NCBI GenBank assembly: GCA_034434515.1
Contig: DAOTZA010000071.1
Span: 1 to 6,805, forward strand
Origin: NAK19 sp034434515
GTDB taxonomy: Bacteria > Chloroflexota > Anaerolineae > Anaerolineales > UBA4823
DNA: 6,805 nt
Direction: 5' to 3'
The first letter of the stretch is position 1. Every line of letters starts with the position of its first letter. Position numbers and translations under genes: made by a program. A model generated the notes under the pieces. It had not been told where the DNA came from, ran no database searches, and worked only from the letters and a program-made list of their open reading frames with translations. Positions 1-5,761 of this stretch are shown one piece after another.

Positions 1-202
1 CCGCTGCTTTCGCCCCACTTTGACCCTGAATTCACCTTCCTGGTCAAGGTTTCTTCCCACTTTTTAAGGTGCCACCCGTTTTTGCGTACCCCCCTCCCGA
101 TTCCTGCCATTTTTGCCCATTTTTTCAGGGGGGGTGCGCTAAACCGTTTTACATTTTGCATTATACCCAACTTTTTCCATCTGGCAAGGGTTTTTTGTAA
201 AG
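1..202. other. Intergenic stretch without a recognisable gene
   Basis: I see no credible coding sequence here. Short open frames that cross it have no start-site context and no family resemblance. The DNA is rich in pyrimidine runs (several CCATTTTT / CCACTTTTT-like blocks near 56-66 and 107-126). It has one short inverted repeat, TTGACC at 20-25 and GGTCAA at 42-47, too short to interpret. It could be the far end of a neighbouring gene's downstream region. Confidence 0.5.
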
Positions 203-301
203 AATCCGCGAATGAACACGAATGGACGCAAAGCATAACGGATGGATTGGCTTTGCTTTTCTCTGTGTTATTTCGCGTTGATTGGCGTTCATTCGCGGAT
301 T
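203..301. repeat. Imperfect inverted repeat of the GCGAATGAAC type
   Basis: The left arm (203-229) and the reverse complement of the right arm (275-301) agree at 23 of 27 positions. Both begin AATCCGCGAATGAAC and end CGC. The 45-base centre is AT-rich and carries no gene. GCGAATGAAC-like dispersed repeats are, from general knowledge, common in Chloroflexota and some other environmental bacteria. Mobility or function is not shown by the sequence. A further partial copy of the right arm, ATTCGCGG, follows at 303-310. Confidence 0.6.
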
Positions 302-358
302 CATTCGCGGTTTTAGAGGTAGGCACAAGCAAAGGGGCAACCTAGCTTCCGCACGCCA

Positions 359-392
359 TACTGCGCATCCGCGGTTCGCTGGCTGCGCAGTA
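359..392. terminator. Stem-loop just beyond the OsmC-like gene; possible weak terminator
   Basis: TACTGCGCA (359-367) pairs perfectly with TGCGCAGTA (384-392) around a 16-base loop. It lies 16 bases past the stop codon of the minus-strand OsmC-family gene, where a terminator would be expected. No T-run follows the stem on that strand, so this is not a classical intrinsic terminator; it may be only an RNA-stabilising hairpin or a repeat relic. Confidence 0.3.
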
Positions 393-407
393 AACTTCCC
401 TCAGCAG

Positions 408-803
408 CTATGCGGCTGGTTCGACCACCTGGGTATAGACCTCGAATTTCGGTGGTTGTTCCATATGCTTCTTTACCGCACACAGTTCGGCTGCCCGCAC
501 TAGCGAATCGCGATATTTGTCGGGGAAGCTGGGCGGCACCTGGATTTCGAGATCGATCTTGCCAACCATTCCGGTCATAGGGTTGGTATGCATGCGTTGT
601 ACGATGCGAATGCCCTCTGTCGGCAAGCCGCGCTGCTGACAGAAGCCCAAGACGTAAATCCCGGCGCAGGTGCCGATCGAAGCCAGAAAGGTGGCAAAGG
701 GGGTCGGCGCGGTGGCAGCCGGCGGCTGGTCGGTCTTGACGGTGAAGGTGCCAAAATGGGCGTCCACTCTGGCGCCCCCTGGGAAGTCAATGATCATTTC
801 CAT
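408..803 (-). CDS. OsmC/YhfA-family protein (thiol peroxidase-like)
   Basis: This is a 131-residue cytoplasmic protein of the OsmC superfamily, whose characterised members reduce organic hydroperoxides using two cysteines. The family pattern is clear. A cysteine sits at the start of the central helix (Cys46 in ASIGTCAGIYVLGF), and a second (Cys108) in AAELCAVKKHMEQPPKFEV, the hallmark CxVKKHLxxPPxF tail. Cys55 is an extra cysteine. The length fits the short YhfA-like branch, not the roughly 140-residue Ohr/OsmC proteins. The start is set by a strong AGGAGGT ribosome binding site at about 812-818, eight bases from the ATG; an in-frame ATG two codons on is too close to prefer. It appears to be a single-gene unit: nothing co-directional lies close on either side. 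Peroxidase activity is inferred from the family; the physiological substrate cannot be read from sequence. Confidence 0.88.
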   Translation of the reverse strand: MEMIIDFPGGARVDAHFGTFTVKTDQPPAATAPTPFATFLASIGTCAGIYVLGFCQQRGLPTEGIRIVQRMHTNPMTGMVGKIDLEIQVPPSFPDKYRDSLVRAAELCAVKKHMEQPPKFEVYTQVVEPAA

Positions 804-839
804 CAGAAAATACCTCCTGCGTGAAAATCTTCGTTGAGG

Positions 840-861
840 GTGGTGAGCTTTTTCTCACCAC
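840..861. promoter_or_regulatory. Perfect 8-bp hairpin upstream of the OsmC-like gene
   Basis: GTGGTGAG (840-847) and CTCACCAC (854-861) form a perfect stem around the six-base loop CTTTTT. It lies 36 bases upstream of the OsmC-family start, between any promoter and the ribosome binding site or over the promoter itself. There is no U-tract on either strand, so a terminator is unlikely. A repressor operator or an mRNA leader structure are both possible; I could not place a convincing -35/-10 pair to decide. Confidence 0.4.
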
Positions 862-1156
862 TTCTATTGGATGCAAACGGCCCAAATTGGTTACAGGAAA
901 TTCATTGTCCCTTAACCCTATAAGCCAGCCTTCTCATTTGGGGATGGTTACTCACGCAATACCTTATAGCGGGTGTTTGGGATGGTCGCTGTAATTCTTG
1001 ACATGCTGCGCATGCACCCAAAAACCTATTCTTGAATTGACCGCCATCGATGCCTATGTAAATTCGTAATTACCGACTAAAGGCTCTATTTGGCAGGTCA
1101 AACCGTCCACGAAGGCGCCAACATCACAAATCCGTAATTCTCAACCTGACAAACGA
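862..1156. other. Intergenic stretch without a gene
   Basis: No coding region, RNA gene or strong promoter is recognisable. Small items seen are a CATGC-TGC-GCATG inverted repeat at about 1002-1014 and the fragment of an interspersed repeat at 1099-1113, listed separately. The OsmC-family promoter should lie in the left part, but no -35/-10 pair with sensible spacing stands out. Confidence 0.5.
1099..1113. repeat. Half copy of the ACCGTCCACGAA repeat
   Basis: CAAACCGTCCACGAA here matches the left edge of the two elements at 1625-1694 and 1725-1810 (CAAACCGTCCATGAAT in the second). No matching right edge is found nearby, so this looks like a decayed or partial third copy. Confidence 0.45.
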
Positions 1157-1595
1157 TTATTTTTTCATAGCATTGTCTCTCCCAATTCGATGAATAGGCT
1201 TAATGTCCTTGCCAGGGAAAACACGGCGATATTCAAGTTTTCGTCTTCCAAAATTGAATAACAACCCCACAGGCACACCGCTGGCTTTCAGGTAGTTGAT
1301 TACTTGCGCCAGTTCGTCATTGGTGAGTTGATGACTGAATGCTTTGATTTCTACCACAACTTGCTGGTTTGGAAACAAGTCCAGGTAAAAGGTCGCTATC
1401 CGCTCCACCTTCGTAATCCACGAATACCTCATACTGACGGTTTGGTTCGATTCCTGCTTGAATGAGTTTAAGTTCGAGCGCTTTTTCGTAAACTTCTTCT
1501 TTGAATCCATATCCAAGCTCATTATGGACCTGCATTGCCATCCCAATGATTTTGTAAGTCAGGTCATTTCCTGTGATATCTACTACAAGCGGCAT
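1157..1595 (-). pseudogene. GxxExxY-family protein, split by a frameshift
   Basis: Two overlapping minus-strand frames together make one GxxExxY-family protein (PD-(D/E)XK nuclease-like fold, biochemical role not established). The first frame starts at 1595, has a GAGG ribosome binding site seven bases upstream, and carries the name motif at residues 30-36 (GFKEEVY: Gly30, Glu33, Tyr36). It matches the family to about residue 62 (QYEVFVDYE). Homology then moves to another frame from about 1408 (VERIATFYLDLFPNQQVVVEIKA), which holds the expected Asp and the Glu-x-Lys of the nuclease-like core and ends at 1157. Joined, the product is about 146 residues, slightly longer than the usual 125-130. 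One base gained or two lost near 1405-1412 explains the break. It could be a true recent pseudogene or an assembly or sequencing error; all key residues are intact, which leaves the error option open. Confidence 0.8.
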
Positions 1596-1624
1596 AGGGT
1601 TTCCTCACTATAAATATTCTAATT

Positions 1625-1694
1625 CAAACCGTACATGAATACACCCACGAATATCATGAACGCCTTCCCATTTGCGCCCCTATTCGTGGACGGT
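1625..1694. repeat. Palindromic interspersed repeat, copy A
   Basis: The element is bounded by ACCGTACATGAAT (1628-1640) and ATTCGTGGACGGT (1682-1694), which are inverted repeats at 11 of 13 positions. Its left 28 bases (1625-1652) match the copy at 1725-1752 with three differences, and its last 24 bases (1671-1694) are identical to 1787-1810. The interior differs between the copies. This is the structure of a small non-coding palindromic or MITE-like element; no transposase is present. Confidence 0.65.
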
Positions 1695-1724
1695 CACCCT
1701 CACCAACCCGCGCAGCAAGCGGGG

Positions 1725-1810
1725 CAAACCGTCCATGAATGCAACCACGAATGCACGAATTCGCCAACGCGCGCCCCCTTCGTGTATTTGCGCCCCTATT
1801 CGTGGACGGT
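1725..1810. repeat. Palindromic interspersed repeat, copy B
   Basis: The second copy has better ends: ACCGTCCATGAAT (1728-1740) and ATTCGTGGACGGT (1798-1810) are inverted at 12 of 13 positions. It carries about 16 more interior bases than copy A, including a CGAATTCG palindrome at 1756-1763. The copies are in the same orientation, offset by 100 bases at the left end and 116 at the right end. Confidence 0.65.
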
Positions 1811-1841
1811 TTTCTCAGTAAATTATCAACGCAACTTGTAA

Positions 1842-1857
1842 TGGTAGGTTGTTACCA
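1842..1857. promoter_or_regulatory. Possible operator of the antitoxin-like gene
   Basis: TGGTA (1842-1846) and TACCA (1853-1857) form a short inverted repeat with a six-base spacer, 29 bases before the ATG of the ribbon-helix-helix-like gene. Proteins of that fold often bind palindromes in their own promoter. The arms are short and no good -35/-10 pair was found, so this is only suggestive. Confidence 0.25.
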
Positions 1858-1886
1858 ATAAATGGATATTATTGAGGACGATCAAG

Positions 1887-2144
1887 ATGAAATACGAACG
1901 AGTCCAAATTCTCCTTGAGCTTGGGCAACGGCGGGCAATCGCTCAACTTGTCAAACAGCAGCAGCGCAATCTCTCTGATATGACCCGCTTTTTATTAAAC
2001 TTTGCTTTACGGGAATTGCGCCGACGGCAAATTCAGCAAGCTGCCAATCTCTTAGCTGAAGACTACCAGACCAACCCTGAATTAACTGCCTTTACGGTTT
2101 TGGATGCAGAAGAAAAGGGCGCGTTGGAGCGTTCAATCGCCTAG
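1887..2144 (+). CDS. Small CopG/ribbon-helix-helix-like antitoxin-type protein
   Basis: This is an 85-residue cytoplasmic protein whose order of elements fits a CopG/Arc-type DNA-binding antitoxin. A short strand (YERVQILLEL, residues 3-12) is followed by a basic helix (QRRAIAQLVKQQQ) and a second helix starting at NLSDMTRFLL and running through RELRRRQ. An acidic tail follows (LAEDYQTNPELTAFTVLDAEE, residues about 56-76), a type that could bind a toxin. The ATG at 1887 is chosen because GAGG lies nine bases upstream; an in-frame TTG at 1872 precedes that site and is unlikely. No toxin gene follows: the reading frame ends inside the 3' end of the convergent transporter gene, sharing 12 bases with it. 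It is therefore an orphan antitoxin or a free-standing regulator. Family placement is from sequence pattern only. Confidence 0.65.
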   Translation: MKYERVQILLELGQRRAIAQLVKQQQRNLSDMTRFLLNFALRELRRRQIQQAANLLAEDYQTNPELTAFTVLDAEEKGALERSIA

Positions 2145-3422
2145 ACTCTCTTTGACCGCCGAGGGCGAAGGGCTTGCCTCTGCCCGTCCAAAGAAAGCCC
2201 AATAGAGATAGATCGAGAGGCAATAGAGCACAATGGTGCCAATGAACGGCGGGGCAAAGCCATAGCGCACCTGCAGCCAGCCGCTGATGGTTGGGCTAAA
2301 CGCCCAGCCAAAGTTCCACGACATGCTCACCAGGCTGGAAACGGTCGCCCGCGCCGAAGGTTCAACGCGCTCCATCACAAAAGCCTGATAGACCGGGCTG
2401 CTCATGTTCATCAAGGCTAAGCGGATGTAATAGGCAAAAGCGCTCATCCAAAACTGCGGTGCAAAGCCCATCAGGATCAAGAAGGGGATCGAAAGGGCTT
2501 GCGAGCCAATGACCAGATTCATCTTACCCCAGCGGTCTGCCAGGGGCGGCGCCAGCAATAACCCTACTCCCATCCACAAGGAGCCCCAAGCAAACAACGC
2601 CCCGATCACCGGATCGCTCTGGTGATAAACCTGACGATAGAAGACATTCATAAAGGGCATAATCAAGCCCGCTCCGATCGAGGTGACAAACATCGGGGCA
2701 ATCAAGCGTCCCAACAAAGCCGGTTGCTGGCGAAAGGATGCAAAGGGGGCAAAAAGGGTGCGCTCAACGCGCACCGCAGTAGTGGCTTTGATTGCCACTA
2801 AGGGAAACAAAGAGAACAATAACACACTGCCAATGATCAGGAGAGCTGCTCCGTAGGCTGTGGGGCTGGTCGCCTCGCTGTGCAAGGAGATTGCCAGCCA
2901 GCCCGGCAGATAACCGCCAATCCAATTGCCCACCGAGGCCATCGTCATCTGTAATCCCGAACTGATGCTGAATAGATAGGTGCGTTCTTCGGCGGAGGAG
3001 TTTTCCATCAGGAAAGGCGCTACCGTCACGGCGGCCAGGCTTTGACCCAGCCCGGAAAGGGCGCTCATGGCAAGGAACACAGGCGCGCTCGGCAAAGCCA
3101 CCATCCAGAGGATTGCCAGCGCCTCCAAAAAGGTAGCAACCAACAGCGAGCGTTTTCTGCCCAGCCAATCGGCGGTATAGCCCATCGGCAAAGCGACCAG
3201 CAACGCCACCAGACTGCTAACCGTCACCAGATTGCCCAGGAGAGCTTCATCGTAGCCTAAACTCAAGACAAAGAAGTTGAACAGCAGGCGAAACACACCC
3301 ATCGCCGCGCCACTGATGACGATATGAAGCAAGAAAAAGCGTGCATTGGGTTGAAAGGCGCTCACTTTGCCGCGATAATCGCTTACCGCGCGTTGCACGT
3401 TGACCGCTAACGAAGCGCACAT
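2133..3422 (-). CDS. Major facilitator superfamily (MFS) transporter
   Basis: This is a 429-residue inner-membrane protein with about 12 hydrophobic segments, the normal length for MFS. The family's loop motif A is clear between helices 2 and 3 (GYTADWLGRKR, residues 81-91) and is repeated in the second half as PPLADRWGK (292-300), showing the internal duplication. The central loop near 212-235 separates the two six-helix halves. The first 28 residues are a polar cytoplasmic tail; no signal peptide is seen. The ATG is six bases after the arsR-type stop, and its ribosome binding site (AAAGGAG, about 3434-3440) overlaps the end of that gene, so the two are cotranscribed. Substrate cannot be deduced; drug or small-molecule efflux under the regulator's control is the likeliest role. 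The 3' end overlaps the convergent antitoxin-like gene by 12 bases and no terminator is visible. Confidence 0.88.
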   Translation of the reverse strand: MCASLAVNVQRAVSDYRGKVSAFQPNARFFLLHIVISGAAMGVFRLLFNFFVLSLGYDEALLGNLVTVSSLVALLVALPMGYTADWLGRKRSLLVATFLEALAILWMVALPSAPVFLAMSALSGLGQSLAAVTVAPFLMENSSAEERTYLFSISSGLQMTMASVGNWIGGYLPGWLAISLHSEATSPTAYGAALLIIGSVLLFSLFPLVAIKATTAVRVERTLFAPFASFRQQPALLGRLIAPMFVTSIGAGLIMPFMNVFYRQVYHQSDPVIGALFAWGSLWMGVGLLLAPPLADRWGKMNLVIGSQALSIPFLILMGFAPQFWMSAFAYYIRLALMNMSSPVYQAFVMERVEPSARATVSSLVSMSWNFGWAFSPTISGWLQVRYGFAPPFIGTIVLYCLSIYLYWAFFGRAEASPSPSAVKESLGD

Positions 3423-3428
3423 GAAGGC

Positions 3429-4511
3429 TCAGGCTCCTTTGGAAGGTTGTTCAGCTTGCAGGAATTGTTCAAAAGCCTGACAGAGTTGATCCAGGTACCC
3501 TTTGCGTGGCGCATACAGGCGCGTCTCTCCCTTGATGGAGATTTGCACCAGACCTGCCAGGCGCAGCTCGGCAAGGTGATGGGTGACGGTGGGAGCGCGC
3601 AGACGCAGCTTGCGCGCCAGTTGAGAGGGGGTGTGTGGCTCTTCCTCCAGGTAGCGCAGGATGCGCAACCGCGTCGGATCGGAAAGGGCTTTCAAAGCTT
3701 TCATCAAGCCCTCTGGCACGGCTTCGCCCGGGATCAGGGAGTCGCCAGACGGCCGACCTCCGAACAGGATCATCAGCGTGTGCTGATCCACTTCGAGGTA
3801 GAGCAGCAAGGGGGTAGACCAATAGGCCGGCGCCAGGATCAGATGGGGCTTGAAGAAGGAACGTTCGAATTCCACCCCTTGGGAAAGCTCGACAATTAAC
3901 TGCTCCAGCGGCAATGTTTCCGCCAATGCCTGGGCTCTTTGCAGGGCAAGGCGCAAGGGGGCTTCAATGCGTCGTTCTTCTTCAGCAAAGAAGACCTGGT
4001 GGTAGGCTTGCAGGGCTGCTAAATAGCGTTCGCCGAATTCCTCCGCTCTTGCCCACCAGTGCAGCAAGCTTTTGATTTGCCCAGAGGAGGGCGTATGCCC
4101 CTTGGCTTTGTCAATTGCCCGCACCGCCTCGACATCGGCTTCAGCGTAGGCACGGCGAGCTTGCACCTCCCGCAGGCGGTCTCGGAGTTCAGACGGCACT
4201 TCGGCCGAGAAGGATAGGGCAGCCAGGCGTTCGGCCGCCGGGAGCTGGCGCAAGGTGAAGATCGCCGTCGCCGCGTCCTTGGGCTGCGGGAGGGTATAGA
4301 CCCAATGGAGCGGAATCCAAAAGAAGCTGTAGATTTCTTCCAGAAACTTGCGCTCGTTTTGGGGCAAGCGCGAACGCACCCCGGCTGCCCAGGAAGGGCG
4401 CAAGCCCACACTGCCAGGGTCATGTAGGATTTTCAAACTGATAAAGAGATCATAAGCCGTGGCGAAATCCCAGCGCAGGTTTGGTTGCGTTGAGGTTGAG
4501 CTCTCTGTCAT
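3429..4511 (-). CDS. ArsR-family transcriptional regulator with long N-terminal domain
   Basis: The 360-residue regulator has an ArsR-type winged helix at its C-terminal end (residues about 272-335). ALSDPTRLRILRYL is the classic first helix, APTVTHHLAELRLAGLV (306-322) the recognition helix and ISIKGETRLYAP the wing. The first 270 residues form a separate domain with FATAYDLFISLKILHDP near the start, resembling the N-terminal region of DUF5937-like ArsR proteins, and a charged helical middle (95-200). The metal-binding cysteine motif of arsenic or cadmium sensors is absent: the only cysteine is Cys344. The ligand is therefore probably organic or unknown and sensed by the N-terminal domain. 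The ATG is shared with the upstream stop (ATGA, 4508-4511) and also has its own AGGAG six to seven bases upstream. The protein most likely represses its own operon through the palindromes at 4821-4869. Confidence 0.88.
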   Translation of the reverse strand: MTESSTSTQPNLRWDFATAYDLFISLKILHDPGSVGLRPSWAAGVRSRLPQNERKFLEEIYSFFWIPLHWVYTLPQPKDAATAIFTLRQLPAAERLAALSFSAEVPSELRDRLREVQARRAYAEADVEAVRAIDKAKGHTPSSGQIKSLLHWWARAEEFGERYLAALQAYHQVFFAEEERRIEAPLRLALQRAQALAETLPLEQLIVELSQGVEFERSFFKPHLILAPAYWSTPLLLYLEVDQHTLMILFGGRPSGDSLIPGEAVPEGLMKALKALSDPTRLRILRYLEEEPHTPSQLARKLRLRAPTVTHHLAELRLAGLVQISIKGETRLYAPRKGYLDQLCQAFEQFLQAEQPSKGA

Positions 4512-4735
4512 GGGTTCTCCTGATTCAAATCCGGCAGGGTGGTGTTCGATGGCTCACCAATCAAATCTTTGAACAATTGAGCCAGGCGCGGCAACCACGG
4601 GCGGCTTTTGAGAGGTGCCGGCGAAACCAGTGGTTCATGCGGCGCAGGGTAGGGTTCGGAATTGCGCGCAGCAAAGGAGGTGGAAAGAGAGATGCGCTCT
4701 GGCTGCTCAGCGGCTGAGTTTTGCTTACCCAACAT
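4508..4735 (-). CDS. Unrecognised 75-residue protein heading the arsR-MFS operon
   Basis: I do not recognise this protein. The start at 4735 is favoured because GGAGG stands five bases upstream; an in-frame ATG at 4747 has no spaced ribosome binding site. The stop overlaps the ATG of the ArsR gene (ATGA), typical of coupled translation, and the frame lies directly between the operon promoter and the regulator. The product is polar and proline-rich (PYPAPHEPLVSPAPLKSRPW in the middle), with one possible short amphipathic helix (LPRLAQLFKDLIGEP). It has no cysteine, no membrane segment and no signal peptide. It may be a real small protein, for instance a partner of the regulator, or a translated leader that sets ArsR expression. 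Random open frames of this size occur, so the evidence is the start context and the overlap, not similarity. Confidence 0.55.
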   Translation of the reverse strand: MLGKQNSAAEQPERISLSTSFAARNSEPYPAPHEPLVSPAPLKSRPWLPRLAQLFKDLIGEPSNTTLPDLNQENP

Positions 4736-4820
4736 AACGGCCTCCATCCTTCGATTCCAATCAGCGGCTTGCAGGTCGAGGTTTCAGGGCTGCAAAGGCA
4801 AGGATGTTACTTCAACCTTC

Positions 4821-4869
4821 TTAGATATTCGTCTATGTTAGATAAATATCTAATTAGATAATAGTCTAA
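4821..4869. promoter_or_regulatory. Three tandem 16-bp palindromes: likely ArsR operator
   Basis: Three copies of a TTAGA-6-TCTAA palindrome lie almost end to end. The first, 4821-4836, has one mismatched arm base. The second, 4838-4853 (TTAGATAAATATCTAA), has seven-base perfect arms. The third, 4854-4869 (TTAGATAATAGTCTAA), has five-base perfect arms. The sites cover the -10 box, the expected start of transcription and the following 30 bases of the operon promoter. Binding of a dimeric winged-helix repressor here would block RNA polymerase; the encoded ArsR protein is the natural candidate. Occupancy is inferred, the repeats are seen. Confidence 0.75.
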
Positions 4870-4886
4870 TTTTCTGGTTTTGTCAA
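4858..4886 (-). promoter_or_regulatory. Sigma-70-type promoter of the arsR-MFS operon
   Basis: On the minus strand the -35 box is TTGACA (4881-4886, consensus), followed by a 17-base spacer and the -10 box TATTAT (4858-4863, one difference from consensus). Transcription should begin near 4851, giving a leader of about 115 bases before the small first gene. The -10 box lies inside the third palindrome, as expected for a repressed promoter. Confidence 0.78.
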
Positions 4887-4940
4887 GAGGGAATTACCTT
4901 CGCCGTGTAGGACTGAATTTGGGAGTAAAGGACTATCTGC

Positions 4941-5310
4941 ATCCCTCATCCCCGGCCCTCAACCTCCCCTCCCCGCCCTGGCAGAGGGGCCGGGGGCATT
5001 CCCCCCTCTCCCGCCCTGGGAGAGGGGTTGGGGGTGAGGGTCTTCCCCCCTCTACCGCCTTGGGAGAGGGGCCGGGGGTGAGGGCATTCTCCCCTCACCC
5101 GCCTTGGGAGAGGGGCCGGGGGTGAGGGCATTCTCCCCTCGCCCGCCCTGGGAGAGGGGCCGGGGGTGAGGGTCTTCCCCCCTCTCCCGCCCTGGCAGAG
5201 GGGCCGGGGGTGAGGGTCTCTCCCCTCGCCCGCCCTGTGGGAGAGGGGCCAGGGGTGAGGGCATTCTCCCCTCTCCCGCCCGGGGAGAGGGGCCGGGGGT
5301 GAGGGCATTC
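4941..5310. repeat. Eight-unit tandem array of 44-bp hairpin repeats
   Basis: The marker GAGAGGGG or CAGAGGGG recurs at 4982, 5020, 5064, 5108, 5152, 5196, 5241 and 5285. The spacing is 44 bases except the first (38, lacking most of TGAGGG) and one of 45. Each unit holds a GC-rich inverted repeat, best seen at 5003-5027: CCCCTCTCCC, loop GCCCT, GGGAGAGGGG. Units then run through CCGGGGGTGAGGG to one of two linkers, CATTC or TCTTC/TCTC, in mixed order. The array lies between the 3' end of vapC and the promoter of the arsR operon, both on the minus strand. Long open frames across it are by-products of the period and are not genes. Related GC-rich repeats are widespread in Chloroflexota and cyanobacteria by general knowledge. 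Confidence 0.9.
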
Positions 5311-5350
5311 TGCCGCATTAAAAAGCCTGGCAAGACAGGAACTCATCCCC

Positions 5351-5761
5351 TCAGGGTGTCAACCATTCGACAGACGCCAAACCCTGCACCGCTTCGAATT
5401 CCGGATCGCCGGTCAGGATGACTGCCGATTCGCGGATCGCCAGCGCGGCGACAAACGCATCGGCATACGAAATGGCATGATTGGCTTTGATATGGGCAGC
5501 ATCGAAGATCAAAGCCCGATCCGGCAGGATTTCTTCCAGCGGCAGGGATTCAAGCAGAGCAAGTGCGCGCTGAGCATTGATCAGTCCTCGGTGACGTTCG
5601 ATGATATACAAAATTTCACCCAAATTCAGGCTACAAAGCAAGGCACGCGCTCGCCCCTCTTGCGCCTCGGTAAGCACTTTGACAACCCTGGTCTGGCCAC
5701 TCTCGCCGTTGAGGTAGGCAAGTAGAGCGAAACTATCCAACACGAAAGTTGGTTTCGTCAT
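5351..5761 (-). CDS. vapC: VapC-type PIN-domain ribonuclease toxin
   Basis: This is a 136-residue PIN-domain protein, a Mg-dependent RNase of VapBC toxin-antitoxin systems, normally 125-140 residues. The acidic catalytic set is complete: Asp9 (FVLDSFALLAYL), Glu49 (NLGEILY), Asp101 (SYADAFVAALA) and Asp119 (LTGDPEFEAV). The start at 5761 gives the standard N-terminus MTKPTFVLDS; a longer in-frame start at 5833 would add residues with no PIN homology and lie deep in the antitoxin gene. The gene overlaps the upstream antitoxin by 29 bases and has only a poor ribosome binding site, so translation is probably coupled. The toxin looks intact and is presumably held inactive by the AbrB-type partner. 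The cellular RNA target cannot be predicted. Confidence 0.88.
   Translation of the reverse strand: MTKPTFVLDSFALLAYLNGESGQTRVVKVLTEAQEGRARALLCSLNLGEILYIIERHRGLINAQRALALLESLPLEEILPDRALIFDAAHIKANHAISYADAFVAALAIRESAVILTGDPEFEAVQGLASVEWLTP

Noticed and set aside
82..345. Plus-strand open frame of 87 residues (and an overlapping one to 503)
   Set aside because: It runs through the GCGAATGAAC inverted repeat, has no ribosome binding site, and gives a composition unlike a real protein; the second is partly antisense to the OsmC-like gene.
998..1025. TTGACA at 998-1003 as a plus-strand promoter
   Set aside because: No -10 box at a suitable distance and no plus-strand gene downstream for over 800 bases.
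1635..1841. Plus-strand 68-residue open frame
   Set aside because: It consists of the two palindromic repeat elements and has no start context.
1872..1886. TTG start giving five more residues to the antitoxin-like protein
   Set aside because: The GAGG ribosome binding site (1874-1877) lies inside this extension and is correctly spaced for the ATG at 1887.
4941..5310. CRISPR array
   Set aside because: The units are continuous tandem repeats without unique spacers, and no cas gene is present.
4946..5333. Several long proline-, glycine- and arginine-rich open frames on both strands across the 44-bp array
   Set aside because: They arise from the periodic GC-rich repeat, are open in several frames at once, and show no start context or family resemblance.
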